DNA of 64,000 nucleotides, taken from assembly GCA_029227815.1 (NCBI GenBank), contig CP118523.1, forward strand, positions 2,914,001-2,978,000. Reading direction: 5' to 3'. The translations under genes were made by a program, and so were the position numbers. The DNA comes from Clostridiaceae bacterium M8S5. GTDB taxonomy: Bacteria; Bacillota; Clostridia; Tissierellales; MCWD3. Below the pieces are notes generated by a model. It made no database searches, had not been told where the DNA came from, and worked only from the letters and a program-made list of their open reading frames with translations. This document shows, piece after piece, positions 25,110-34,787 of this stretch (positions are counted from its first letter, which is position 1; every line of letters begins with the position of its first letter).

Positions 25110-25907
25110 TTATTTAATTTTCTGAGCAAGGATTGAGTACCAGCTAATTTCATCAAAATCTTTTTCAAATTCTCCATGTTTAGTTTTACCTTGATTATAA
25201 TTCCATATATAATCCATATCAAAGCATTTTCTAATTTCAAAACCAAAATCATTTAATATTTTCTCATAGTCTTTAAGCTTTAAAGGATAATAAGTTGGAG
25301 CAAATACAAATGAAACTTTTTCATGTTTACCCATCTTATCTGTAGATGTCGCAAATATAAAATCTACTGACCCATTATCGTGCCAATCCCATATTTGATA
25401 AAGGCTAGTATGTTCTTCTTTTGTCATAACAAAGGGATCTCTTGGAGTAAAAATTGGTCTTTCTTTTAAAATTTTATCCCAATTTCTTATATCTATATAA
25501 ATTAATCCCCTATCATTAATCTTGTTAGATATATTCTTTATAAAATCTCTAACATCTTCATTATTCACATGTGGCAATGAATTGCCTGTTGAAATAATAC
25601 AATCATATGTATTTTGCAAATTAGTTTTTAAACTCCTAAAATCAGATATAAAAAGCTCCACGTCATACTCTATTTCTTTTAAATTTTCTTTTGCTTTTTT
25701 TAATAGATTTTCACTCAAATCTGAACCTGATATTTTATAGCCCAGTTTAGCTAAAGGCAATGTCGTCCCTCCTGCTCCTATTGAGCAGTCATGAAGTGTT
25801 GTTATATCATAATCTTCGAAAACTTTCCTATAAAAATCTAGTAGCTTACTTTGCTGGTTTTGTGACATGTTTTGATTGTATAGCGCTGATGATTTGTACA
25901 AATCCAT
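25110..25907 (-). CDS. Class I SAM-dependent methyltransferase
   Basis: A 265-residue methyltransferase with a Rossmann fold: motif I LHDCSIGAGGTTLPLA (residues about 39-54), the acidic residue of motif II in ISGSDLSENLL, and motif IV YDCIISTGNSLPHV. The C-terminal half has the beta-strand insert common in small-molecule methyltransferases (glycine N-methyltransferase-like). It is monocistronic, with its own terminator and a T-rich upstream region. The substrate is unknown. It is not related in detail to the attenuator-controlled methyltransferase at 12182-12934. Confidence 0.85.
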   Translation of the reverse strand: MDLYKSSALYNQNMSQNQQSKLLDFYRKVFEDYDITTLHDCSIGAGGTTLPLAKLGYKISGSDLSENLLKKAKENLKEIEYDVELFISDFRSLKTNLQNTYDCIISTGNSLPHVNNEDVRDFIKNISNKINDRGLIYIDIRNWDKILKERPIFTPRDPFVMTKEEHTSLYQIWDWHDNGSVDFIFATSTDKMGKHEKVSFVFAPTYYPLKLKDYEKILNDFGFEIRKCFDMDYIWNYNQGKTKHGEFEKDFDEISWYSILAQKIK

Positions 25908-26085
25908 GCATCCTCACTCCTTTTTATGACTTTTAATGTAATATTTGATACACTTATTATAGCACTAAAAAAGAGTTAAATCTTTCGCTTTCTAATATAA
26001 CTTTTATAATTAATAAATTTAAAAAAACACAAAGTTTGTTTAAGAAATTTATATATGATTATCGTATTTTCATTGTTATATTAAC

Positions 26086-27480
26086 CTATTTTGTATCTAT
26101 TAAATTCAACCTTATTATTACTTTTGTTCCTTTACCGATATTACTACTAATCTTGAAAACTCCTTTATGCAACTCTATTATTTCTTTACTTATTGCAAGT
26201 CCTAATCCACTGCCACTTGTATCTTCACTTCCTTTATAGAATTTGTCTGTAACTTTCTTTAGTTGGTTTTTAGCTATTCCAATTCCACTATCTTCAATTT
26301 CTATAATTGCATATTCATCTTCTTTAGAAACTGTTATATTTATATACCCTTCATTTTTATTAAACTTAAAACTGTTATCAATTACATTAATCAACACCTG
26401 TTTTAATCTATTATAATCTCCTAGGATTTTCATATCTTGCTCATATTCTTTAATATTAATTATTATAGATTCTTTATTACTTCTTTGTTCAAAGAGATGT
26501 GCTACATCATTTATCAATATCCCTATATCTACTGTTGTCAGTTTAAGTTCTAGCTCTTTCCTTTCTATCCTTGAAAAATCTAATAATTCTTCTACTAATC
26601 GTGTTAAGCGTAATGTCTCTGTGTTAATTATATTTAGCCCTGCCATCATATCATCTTTAGTTGTATCATTTTCAAGTAAAGTTTCACTCCATCCTTTAAT
26701 TGCTGTTAATGGTGTTCTTAGTTCATGTGAAATTGATGCTATAAACTGGTTTTTGATTTCTTGAGCTTTTTTTATCTCACTAGCCATATTATTAATTGAA
26801 TCTGTAAGTTCTCCTATCTCATCACCGTATTGCTTGTTTATCCTCTCTGTAAAATCACCTAGTGCATATAGTTTTGATACCCTTGATATCTCTCTTATTG
26901 GATTTATTATCGATTTTGAAAATATGGTACTTAATAGTATCATTATTAATAGTATCATTATGCATATGACAATAGATATCTCTATTATCGCCATTATAGC
27001 TTTATTTGCTTTTTCAAGTGAAACTACTCCGCGGATTACTCCCTCCACCCTGTCATTAAAGTACAGAGGCTTTGATACTATCATAACTTTTTCTTTACTG
27101 TAATAGTCCATTATTTCATACCCTGTTTTACCTTGTAGTGCTTGAAGAAAGTCTTTGGATTTTATTTTAAGGTTTATATTTGTTTTATTTGATGTGTATA
27201 TGAGTTCTCCTAATCTGTCAACTATCTGTATTTCTATATTGTTTTCTGTATGATCATCATTATATAGCTCGTCTATTGCATTTTTAAAACTCACACTTCT
27301 CTTTGCTAGAAATTTGTTATAGATAGTTATTGTTACTTCTAAGTTCTTTACAATTTCAGACTTTACATATCCATGATAATAATTCTTTATTAATATAACA
27401 AAACCCACTTCAAAACACATAAGAATAACTATAGGTATTAGTAAATAGGTTCTTAACCATCGTTTTTTTATTCCTCTCAT
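26086..27480 (-). CDS. Sensor histidine kinase (HAMP, HisKA, HATPase)
   Basis: The 464-residue membrane kinase has segments at about 11-32 and 162-186 with an extracytoplasmic region of about 130 residues between them. HAMP follows, then the phosphoacceptor motif SISHELRTP (His252) and an ATPase with EDSGIGI and GSGLGLAIS boxes. It belongs to the YycG/PhoR-like group by architecture. It starts directly after the response regulator stop codon (ATG at 27480), so the two are translationally coupled. The preceding lipoprotein gene shares the operon and could be a sensor accessory. The stimulus is unknown. Confidence 0.9.
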   Translation of the reverse strand: MRGIKKRWLRTYLLIPIVILMCFEVGFVILIKNYYHGYVKSEIVKNLEVTITIYNKFLAKRSVSFKNAIDELYNDDHTENNIEIQIVDRLGELIYTSNKTNINLKIKSKDFLQALQGKTGYEIMDYYSKEKVMIVSKPLYFNDRVEGVIRGVVSLEKANKAIMAIIEISIVICIMILLIMILLSTIFSKSIINPIREISRVSKLYALGDFTERINKQYGDEIGELTDSINNMASEIKKAQEIKNQFIASISHELRTPLTAIKGWSETLLENDTTKDDMMAGLNIINTETLRLTRLVEELLDFSRIERKELELKLTTVDIGILINDVAHLFEQRSNKESIIINIKEYEQDMKILGDYNRLKQVLINVIDNSFKFNKNEGYINITVSKEDEYAIIEIEDSGIGIAKNQLKKVTDKFYKGSEDTSGSGLGLAISKEIIELHKGVFKISSNIGKGTKVIIRLNLIDTK

Positions 27481-28155
27481 TTATTCATCTTCCCATTTGT
27501 ATCCATATCCCCAAACAGTTTTTATATGCATAGGATTTGATGGATCTTTTTCAATTTTTCTTCTTAATCTACTTACATTTACATCTAGTGTATTTAATGA
27601 TCCAAAATAGTTTTTCCCCCAAATGTGATCTAACATATTATTTTTTGAAAGTACTTTATTTTGATTTTCTAAAAAATACTTAACTATCTCAAACTCAGTC
27701 TGCGTGGTGCTTATGAATAAGCCATCTTTGTAAAGTTCTCTTTCGTCTATAATAAGTACAAATCTTTTAGTCTTTATTGTAGCTTGATTACTAATTTTTA
27801 CTCTTCTACTGAGTGACTTGATTCTCAATATTAATTCTTTGGGGCTGAAAGGTTTTGTTACATAATCATCAGCCCCATGTGATAATCCTTCTATTTTATC
27901 TTCCTGTAACGATTTTGCACTAAGCATTATTACCCCTATTTCTTTATCTGTTTTTCTGATATTTTTTAATACCTCAATCCCATTAAGTGTAGGCACCATG
28001 ATATCTAGTATAGCAATATCTATAATTTCATTTTTTATTATAGATATTGCTTGCTCTCCATTTATTGCTTCATATACTTTATAACCTTCTCTTGATAGAT
28101 TCAGCTTTATAAAGCTTCGGATACTGTCTTCATCCTCTAGTAACAATATATTCAC
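27481..28155 (-). CDS. OmpR-family response regulator
   Basis: The response regulator of about 224 residues has receiver residues EDED (7-10), Asp51 (ILDIMVP) and the conserved Lys in MLSAK. A winged-helix domain follows (TQTEFEIVKYFLENQ...NTLDVNVSRLRRKIE...TVWGYGYKW). The start is taken as the GTG at 28155 because GGTGGAGG lies 5-6 bases upstream; the GTG at 28167 is inside that site. Its GTG shares a base with the TAG of the lipoprotein gene, so translation of the lipoprotein, regulator and kinase is coupled. Confidence 0.9.
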   Translation of the reverse strand: MNILLLEDEDSIRSFIKLNLSREGYKVYEAINGEQAISIIKNEIIDIAILDIMVPTLNGIEVLKNIRKTDKEIGVIMLSAKSLQEDKIEGLSHGADDYVTKPFSPKELILRIKSLSRRVKISNQATIKTKRFVLIIDERELYKDGLFISTTQTEFEIVKYFLENQNKVLSKNNMLDHIWGKNYFGSLNTLDVNVSRLRRKIEKDPSNPMHIKTVWGYGYKWEDE

Positions 28156-29453
28156 TACTTCCTCCACCCAACTATAAAATTATTCTTTAATTCTTGATTT
28201 AGATTATATTCCTTATATAAGTCTTTATCTTTAATTTTTACGAAATACATTTTGTTTTGATAACTTTTTAGATATTCGTATGTTTCATCTAATTTACTCG
28301 CTGTCTCTTTATCAAATACAGTTACAATATTAAATATTGTTTTATCTTTACCATCTTGTTTTATTGTATATAAATCTTTATTAATTAAATCATCATGGAT
28401 ACTAGTATACGAGATTTTATCTTGCAATTCATATGGTAATAATATGTGATAATTATTGTAATGATTTCCTATCCCCTTAGCTACTAATTCAATGTTATTC
28501 TCTTTGTCCCATCTAAACCACTTAATACCCATCTTTCTATCTTCTATACTATTCGTTAGATTATAGTACATAGGTATTTCTAGTATGCCATCTTTATTGA
28601 TATCTAGTGCTTTTCCTGTATTCATTATATGATTTAGCTCAAAAGCTCCTTTATCTCTAGTATTACTGAAATTTAATTTTATAGGGTTTGTAAGTTTATC
28701 ATCTTGATAAACTAGCAAATGGTTTATAGACGTATTAGCTCCCAGTATACTTTGTACATATACACCTTTTACATCCTTTGCTACATTTCCTGTCACCAAA
28801 TCTCGAACTTCTGCATCTCCCAGCATTTCTTCACTTACCATACTATATCCATCTTCTTTGTACTGATATAACCTTACATTTGTAAATAACATATCTTCCT
28901 TAAATGCTGTAAGTATTTCTAGTTTATTATCTTCATTCATATCAACTAGTTTATATTGTTCTAATGGTATGCTAGCTAATTCATGTAATGACTTGTTATA
29001 TTTATAGATATTTAATGTATAGTTGTTTGCAATACTTGGATTATCTTCTTTCATTTTTGTTATAATTTCAATTACTCCATCTGCATTTATATCTTCAAAC
29101 TGAACTGTACTAAGTTCTTTCCCATTGTTATTTATTTCGTCTATCAACTTTAATTTGTTATTAATTATATTGTATACTGCAATTTTCAAAACCTTATTTA
29201 GTTCTTCATCTTTATTTTGATAAAACACTATTAATTCATTCTCATTATCATTATTTAAATCTAACATATTTATTGAATTAATGCTATCTTCTAATAGTTT
29301 AAAATTTTGTGGTATGTTCTTTTCTATTAGACTATGTATGTTTTTGTTTATTATACTTGATTTAGGTTTTGCCATTATATCCTCCATTGCATATTTACAT
29401 CCTCCAAATAATAAACTTGTTATACATGCTGTTATTATTAATCCTCTTTTCAT
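28155..29453 (-). CDS. Lipoprotein with FG-GAP/VCBS-like calcium-loop repeats
   Basis: The 432-residue protein begins with a lipoprotein signal (MKRGLIITACITSLLFGGC, lipobox ending at Cys19). It then has at least four D-x-N/D-x-D/N-G/N repeats in beta-rich context: DLNNDNENELIVFY, DINADGVIEIIT, DMNEDNKLEILT and DINKDGILEIP. These resemble the FG-GAP/VCBS calcium-binding loops of integrin-like propeller proteins. It is the first gene of a three-gene operon with a response regulator and kinase, so it may be a surface sensor or the system's main output. The ligand is unknown. Confidence 0.75.
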   Translation of the reverse strand: MKRGLIITACITSLLFGGCKYAMEDIMAKPKSSIINKNIHSLIEKNIPQNFKLLEDSINSINMLDLNNDNENELIVFYQNKDEELNKVLKIAVYNIINNKLKLIDEINNNGKELSTVQFEDINADGVIEIITKMKEDNPSIANNYTLNIYKYNKSLHELASIPLEQYKLVDMNEDNKLEILTAFKEDMLFTNVRLYQYKEDGYSMVSEEMLGDAEVRDLVTGNVAKDVKGVYVQSILGANTSINHLLVYQDDKLTNPIKLNFSNTRDKGAFELNHIMNTGKALDINKDGILEIPMYYNLTNSIEDRKMGIKWFRWDKENNIELVAKGIGNHYNNYHILLPYELQDKISYTSIHDDLINKDLYTIKQDGKDKTIFNIVTVFDKETASKLDETYEYLKSYQNKMYFVKIKDKDLYKEYNLNQELKNNFIVGWRK

Positions 29454-29559
29454 ATTTTTCCCTCCATTGATGTGTTTGTAATGTGTTTGTCTATATTATA
29501 TAAATTAATTATTTATAAATCTTGACAAAGTTATTACAATATTTATTAAAATAAAAAAT

Positions 29560-29754
29560 AGAGGCGCTTGCTTGCACCTCTCAGACTGTAGAAAAAAGCC
29601 CAATTTCTGCGTTGCCCCAAAATTTCCGTTGCTCACTTACCTCTAAGTAAGCTCTGCTACTCAATTTTAACACGCCTTGAAATTGAACTCTTACTATAGT
29701 CTGCTATCTTGATGACTTTGTCATCAACCTAAGAGGTACTATGCTTGCACCTCT
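29560..29754. repeat. Palindromic terminator-associated repeat, copy B
   Basis: A core of 150 bases (29582-29731) has the same sequence as copies A and C and is flanked by two similar hairpins, 29560-29581 and 29732-29754. Each hairpin has AGAGG near its start and ends in GCACCTCT. These hairpins are unrelated to those flanking A and C. Orientation is opposite to A. It fills the gap of 313 bases between the lipoprotein gene and the P-loop gene and serves as terminator for the latter. T-rich runs lie outside both hairpins. Confidence 0.85.
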
Positions 29755-29766
29755 ATTTTTATTTTA

Positions 29767-30537
29767 CTACTTATCGTATTTTAAAATTCTCATTATTAAT
29801 GTTTTTTCTAGTTCGTTAACGCTACTAAAGTCCATATTTTCTATATAAAAATATTCCATATCATCATGCATCTTTTTTGCTGCTGATATATTTGATATTG
29901 CTGTTGCTATAAGAAATTCAAATATTTTTCTATCTTCCTCTATTTCATTTTTATATTTACTTACTATATCTTCTACTAAAAAGCTTTCTAAATCAACTAA
30001 TTTAAAATTTTTCTGACTATAGCACTTACTGCTAGTAAGCCCTACTTTTAATTTTGGAATATATATTGTTTCTATTTTATTTGGTTTTAATGGTGTATGA
30101 TACACTTCCACGTAATATCCTAGCTCTGTAGCTCTCTTGTAAATCTTACGCATCATTGTTGTCTTTCCTGAGCCTATATCTCCTTTTAAGTAGTAAACTC
30201 TTTCTGCGTTTTGTAAAATTGATTCTGTGTATTCTACCCATCCAGTAGGGGTATATGCGCTACCAAATAGATGTCTTTGTTTTCCTTCTATTACACTTGC
30301 CTCTTGCCCACAAAATATCTCTTTTATCAATGTATCACAAACTACGTTTGTAAGCCCAAATTCTAATGCTTCTTTATTTTTGTCTTCTATTGATTCATAA
30401 ACATACCTTGCTGAAGCTAAGTATTTATAAGCTCTTCTAAACAATCTGCCCACTTCTTTGTTACACTTTATAATCTCTTTTTTATTTTTTTCCATACCTT
30501 CAACGTCCCAATAATCACCTAGATGTATTATCTCCAC
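29767..30537 (-). CDS. P-loop ATPase of the PRK06851 type, lacking the N-terminal half
   Basis: The 256-residue protein holds RHLFGSAYTPTGWVEYTES and the P-loop GDIGSGKTT (residues 119-127), followed by VEVYHTPLKPNKIETIYIPKL. From memory, this matches the second half of PRK06851-type ATPases, which carry two P-loop units in about 370 residues. Its first residues (IIHLGDYWD...NKEVGRLFRRAYKYL) correspond to the middle of that family, so the first P-loop unit is missing. The GTG start at 30537 has AAAGAGG 6 bases upstream, so the short form is probably made. Function of the family is unknown. Confidence 0.6.
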   Translation of the reverse strand: MEIIHLGDYWDVEGMEKNKKEIIKCNKEVGRLFRRAYKYLASARYVYESIEDKNKEALEFGLTNVVCDTLIKEIFCGQEASVIEGKQRHLFGSAYTPTGWVEYTESILQNAERVYYLKGDIGSGKTTMMRKIYKRATELGYYVEVYHTPLKPNKIETIYIPKLKVGLTSSKCYSQKNFKLVDLESFLVEDIVSKYKNEIEEDRKIFEFLIATAISNISAAKKMHDDMEYFYIENMDFSSVNELEKTLIMRILKYDK

Positions 30538-30617
30538 CGTTAACCTCTTTGGGACAAATGAAACGCTTTTTTAAAATTGATGTTTCTTCTGTGTATATTC
30601 CAATTTCTTGATTCCCA

Positions 30618-30664
30618 CTACAATATGTTGAATTTCACAAAATTGCAAAATCAACATATTGTAG
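30618..30664. repeat. 14-bp perfect inverted repeat after the C25 peptidase gene
   Basis: CTACAATATGTTGA (30618-30631) is the exact complement of TCAACATATTGTAG (30651-30664), with a 19-base loop. It lies just after the stop codon at 30692 (minus strand). A near copy follows the paralogous gene at 32800-32846, so the hairpin was duplicated with the gene. No run of Ts follows, so termination is uncertain. Confidence 0.7.
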
Positions 30665-30691
30665 TAGAAGAAGATTATTTTACCTTATATA

Positions 30692-32440
30692 TTAATCAAA
30701 CAATTGTATAGATGGATCTCCGAATACTGTCCATGTATTAAATGTCACTATATCATCAGCTGAACCATTTTGTAACATTTTAGTTGCACCTGTATAACAG
30801 ATAGCTCCAAATGTTTTTGCTGTTTTATTGACAATTATATCATTTATGCCATCTTGTCCTCTCATTGGTGGTACCCAAGGTTGGCTGACTGTTGACATAT
30901 ATGTTGCAATAGCTCCTATTGGATTACCTCTTACATCCTTTGAACGAAGCCATACTTCAGCAAAACAAGTACGGTCAAAGAATTTACCATTTACGCATGC
31001 TACACTAATGATAAACGGTAACTTGCTCGCATTTGTTAATTTCTTAATATCAGCATTACTAAATCCTGTTGTTCCAAATGATTCAGAGCTTCCATGTCCG
31101 CAGTAATTAACAATACCTCTTCCTGCATTTAAACTATTTGTAACCTGCTGTGCCGTTGCTCCAGGATCATATATTTGATCAATATGTGTGTAGCCTACAC
31201 CGAGTAGCTTACCACGAATGATATCCATATGTTGGTTATCATATTCACCGTTATGGCCTGGGCCTAGATTAGAAGCAATACCGGTTCCTTTTTTGTACCA
31301 TGGTCTATTGCTATAGCCATTTTGTTCGAAATCTAAGGTACGTTTTACTTGCGTCTCTACATCAGCGATGCTTTCTGCTGAAAAACGTCCTACAAAAATA
31401 TCTGGATAATTGTCATTACCTGATACTTTCGTATATTCAGGATCAGATACCCCTTTATTATAAGTAGGTGCATGATAAGTAGGTGAAGAAACTTGTGCGT
31501 AATCGCCTACCAATAGAACATAAACTAAATCTTTATGTTTATTATAATAATTCTGAATATAAGTCTTTATTTCTGACGCTTTATTACTTGATGAAACCTG
31601 AGAGATATTCACCATCTCTGTGCTAATTCCTTTTTTATTCTTCCAAGCCACAAAAGGTTTCATTGCATTATTATATGCATCGTTAGTGATAACTAACATT
31701 TTTTGGCTAGTGGCTCTATGACTTTTGCTAGATACTTTATTGTAATTTAAAAACATAAAATCATACGTGCCTTCAAATGCTGGAGTTATTTGAGTGGTTG
31801 CCATAGAAACTGAACTTGAATTGACAATCTCTACTGTAACAGAACGATATACTCTTAATGTTTGAGTTGATCCTTGGTAACGAAATGCATTAACAATGAT
31901 ATTAGCACCACGTAAGTCTCTCATAATAAAAGGTTTGCTTATAGATGCTATTCCATTTGGATACCAATCTGAGCTTTCATAAGTATCACTAAACGTATAT
32001 GGAACTGTTGAAGGATCTATATCTCTTGTAATAGACCCCTTAGATGGTGCAATAGGTGTTAAGGTGAAATCTTCATATTCTGTATCAATAATTTTCAACT
32101 CTGCATCCCCATCCATTGGGATAATAATACTACCATTTAAACGAGGAAGCTCTGGGTGACCTTTTTCCTGTAATAACCTAGTATCTTCGCAAATTATTTT
32201 GTTATATATTTCATCATCAATCGTTACGGATTCAGTTGTAAAGTTCTTAATATTAAACTTGATAACTGTACGCTCGCTATTTGATTCCTCTACTATTGCT
32301 TCGATGTCACTTTGTTCACTTGTGTTTGTCTCAGGAATTGCATAGGATACGGAACCATTAACAACAAATAATAATTGAGCAACTGCGAATACTAAAACAC
32401 ACATGATAGCTAAATTCTTTCTTCTTAAACTATAGAACAT
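30692..32440 (-). CDS. Secreted C25 (gingipain-like) cysteine peptidase
   Basis: The 582-residue secreted peptidase has a signal peptide at residues 1-34 (hydrophobic core LAIMCVLVFAVAQLLFVV). A C25-type propeptide region of about 200 residues follows, containing the ITRDIDPSTVPYTFSDTY segment. The catalytic caspase-like domain (residues about 245-580) has His449 in NYCGHGS and Cys482 in ISVACVNG, the spacing expected for gingipain-family enzymes. The Ig-like and C-terminal sorting domains of Bacteroidetes gingipains are absent, so it is probably released. The paralogue at 32878-34614 is about 85 percent identical by eye. Expected activity is endopeptidase; specificity is unknown. Confidence 0.88.
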   Translation of the reverse strand: MFYSLRRKNLAIMCVLVFAVAQLLFVVNGSVSYAIPETNTSEQSDIEAIVEESNSERTVIKFNIKNFTTESVTIDDEIYNKIICEDTRLLQEKGHPELPRLNGSIIIPMDGDAELKIIDTEYEDFTLTPIAPSKGSITRDIDPSTVPYTFSDTYESSDWYPNGIASISKPFIMRDLRGANIIVNAFRYQGSTQTLRVYRSVTVEIVNSSSVSMATTQITPAFEGTYDFMFLNYNKVSSKSHRATSQKMLVITNDAYNNAMKPFVAWKNKKGISTEMVNISQVSSSNKASEIKTYIQNYYNKHKDLVYVLLVGDYAQVSSPTYHAPTYNKGVSDPEYTKVSGNDNYPDIFVGRFSAESIADVETQVKRTLDFEQNGYSNRPWYKKGTGIASNLGPGHNGEYDNQHMDIIRGKLLGVGYTHIDQIYDPGATAQQVTNSLNAGRGIVNYCGHGSSESFGTTGFSNADIKKLTNASKLPFIISVACVNGKFFDRTCFAEVWLRSKDVRGNPIGAIATYMSTVSQPWVPPMRGQDGINDIIVNKTAKTFGAICYTGATKMLQNGSADDIVTFNTWTVFGDPSIQLFD

Positions 32441-32877
32441 TTCAATTCTCCTTTTTGAGTACTTATTATTTTTTTATTTTATTTATGCTTTCTCAAATTT
32501 AACAATATCGTAGCATATACACGGTTTGGTAATACCTTTATAGCTACCATTCCTCTATTTTTCGTTGAATTAAGCCTTATCTCAAATCCTTCATAACGAA
32601 TACCAAGTCATTATCAACATATCCATAATTTAAGACATGTTTAAAATTGCATTATGAAGTAAAATAACCTACTAAATTCAACAATTCTACATCTCCTAAT
32701 TAGTTCTAAACTCCTCCTCAAATGCTGTTAGAGCCTGTCCCATCCCAACCATTCTTTCAGTGAGCTTTACTCACTGCTACTAAAAAACTTGATTCTTCAC
32801 TACAATATGTTGGATTCCACACAATTGCAAAATCAACATATTGTAGTAGAAGAAGAATTAACTATTTTCGTTATAGA
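32441..32877. other. Non-coding gap between the two C25 peptidase genes
   Basis: 437 bases without a supportable frame. It holds the AT-rich upstream region of the first peptidase gene, a perfect small hairpin CAGTGAG/CTCACTG at 32758-32776, and the long inverted repeat at 32800-32846 that ends the other peptidase gene. No promoter with a good 17-base spacer was seen. Confidence 0.6.
32800..32846. repeat. Inverted repeat after the second C25 peptidase gene
   Basis: CTACAATATGTTG (32800-32812) pairs with CAACATATTGTAG (32834-32846) around a 21-base loop. It is the duplicate of the hairpin at 30618-30664 and lies at the same distance from the stop codon of the paralogous gene. Confidence 0.7.
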
Positions 32878-34614
32878 TTAATCAAACAATTGTATAGATG
32901 GATCACCGAATACTGTCCATGTATTAAATGTTAATATATCATAATTCGAACCATTTTGTAGCATTTTACTAGTACCTGTATAGCAGATAGCACCAAATGT
33001 TTTTGCTGTTTTATTTACAATTATATCATTTATTGCATCTTGTCCTGTCATTGGTGGAACCCAAGGTTGATTAACTGTTGACATAAGAGTTGCAATAGCA
33101 CCTATTGGATTACCGCTTGCATCTTTTGAACGAAGCCATACTTCTGCAAAACAAGTTTGGTTGAAGAATTGACCATTTACGCATGCTACACTGATGATAA
33201 ACGGTAACTTTTCTACATTCTTTAAGTTCTTAATATCATCATTATTAAATTCTGTTGTTCCAAACGATTCAGGGCTTCCATGTCCACAGTAATTGATAAT
33301 ACCTCTTCCTGTATTTAAACTATCTGTAACCTGCTGTGCCGTTGCTCCAGGATCATATATTTGATCAATTTCTGTGTACCCTGCACCCAGTAGCTTACCA
33401 CGAATGATATCCATATGTTGTTTATCATATTCACCGTTATGACCTGGTCCTTCATCAGAAGCAATACCGGTTCCTTTTTTGTACCAAGACATATTGTTAT
33501 AGCCATTTTGTTCGAAATCTAAGGTACGTTTTACTTGCGTCTCTACATCAGCTATACTTTCTGCTGAAAAACGTCCTACAAAGATATCTGGATAATCGTC
33601 ATTACCTGAGACTTTCGTATATTCAGGATCGGATACACCATCACTATACTTAGGTGAAGAAATATGCTCGTAATCGCCTACCAATAGAACATAAACTAAA
33701 TCGTTATGTTTGTTATAATAATTCTGAATATAAGTTTTTATTTCTGATGCTTGATTGCTTGGCGAAACTTGAGAGATATTTACCATCTCAGTGCTGATTC
33801 CTTTTTTATTCTTCCAAGCCACAAAAGATGTCATTGCATTACTATATGCGTCGTTAGTAATAACTAACATTTTTGGACTAGAAGCACTATGGCTTTTGAT
33901 AGGAGCTTCTTTGTAATTTAAAAACATATAATCATACATACCTTCAAATGCTGGAGTTATTTGAGTGCTTGCCATAGAAGCTGTACTTGAATTGACAATC
34001 TCTACTGTAACAGAACGATATACTCTTAATGTCTGAGTTGATCCTTGGTAACGAAATGCATTAACAATAACATTAGCGCCACGTAAGTCTCTCATGATAA
34101 AAGGTTTGCTTATAGATGCTATTCCATTTGGATACCAATCTGAGCTTTCATAAGTATCACTAAACGTATATGGAACTGTTGAAGGATCTATATCTCTTGT
34201 AATATTCCCTTTAGATGGTACAATAGGTGTTAAGTCAAAATCTTCATACTCTGTATCAATAATTTTCAACTCTGCATCCCCATCCATTGGGATAATAATA
34301 CTACTATTCAAACGAGGAAGCTCTGGGTAACCTTTTTCTTCTAATAATCTGGTATCATCACAAATTATTTTGTTATAGATTTCATTATCAATCATTACGG
34401 ATTCAGTGGTAAAATTCTTAATGTTAAACTTAATAACCGTACGCTGGCTATTTGATTCTTTCACTATTGCTTCAATATCACTCTGATTACTTGTGTTTGT
34501 CTCTGGAATCATTGCATAAGATATGGAGCTATTAATAATAAATAACAATTGAGCAACTACAAATATTAATGCACACATGATAGCTAAATTCTTTTTCCTT
34601 AAACTATAGAACAT
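32878..34614 (-). CDS. Secreted C25 (gingipain-like) cysteine peptidase, paralogue
   Basis: The 578-residue protein has the same architecture as the gene at 30692-32440: signal peptide (LAIMCALIFVVAQLLFII), propeptide, and caspase-like catalytic domain with NYCGHGS and ISVACVNG (catalytic His and Cys near residues 445 and 478). It differs by a short deletion in the loop before GVSDPEYTKVSG and by scattered substitutions, mostly in the linker and around the active-site rim. The two genes and their 3' hairpins form a tandem duplication unit. Both copies keep all catalytic residues, so neither is obviously inactive. Confidence 0.88.
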   Translation of the reverse strand: MFYSLRKKNLAIMCALIFVVAQLLFIINSSISYAMIPETNTSNQSDIEAIVKESNSQRTVIKFNIKNFTTESVMIDNEIYNKIICDDTRLLEEKGYPELPRLNSSIIIPMDGDAELKIIDTEYEDFDLTPIVPSKGNITRDIDPSTVPYTFSDTYESSDWYPNGIASISKPFIMRDLRGANVIVNAFRYQGSTQTLRVYRSVTVEIVNSSTASMASTQITPAFEGMYDYMFLNYKEAPIKSHSASSPKMLVITNDAYSNAMTSFVAWKNKKGISTEMVNISQVSPSNQASEIKTYIQNYYNKHNDLVYVLLVGDYEHISSPKYSDGVSDPEYTKVSGNDDYPDIFVGRFSAESIADVETQVKRTLDFEQNGYNNMSWYKKGTGIASDEGPGHNGEYDKQHMDIIRGKLLGAGYTEIDQIYDPGATAQQVTDSLNTGRGIINYCGHGSPESFGTTEFNNDDIKNLKNVEKLPFIISVACVNGQFFNQTCFAEVWLRSKDASGNPIGAIATLMSTVNQPWVPPMTGQDAINDIIVNKTAKTFGAICYTGTSKMLQNGSNYDILTFNTWTVFGDPSIQLFD

Positions 34615-34787
34615 TTTAATTCTCCTTTTTTAATTATTTAATTTCGAGACAAATTTGTTATTTCTTCCTCCTTTCTTCAATACTATCGTGCATAATTGGG
34701 TAGATTGATTGGTTGATTTTTGATAATAATTTTCAGTCTCGAAAACATTTAATCTCTTCTAGTATTTCAATTAGTATTACAATTACT

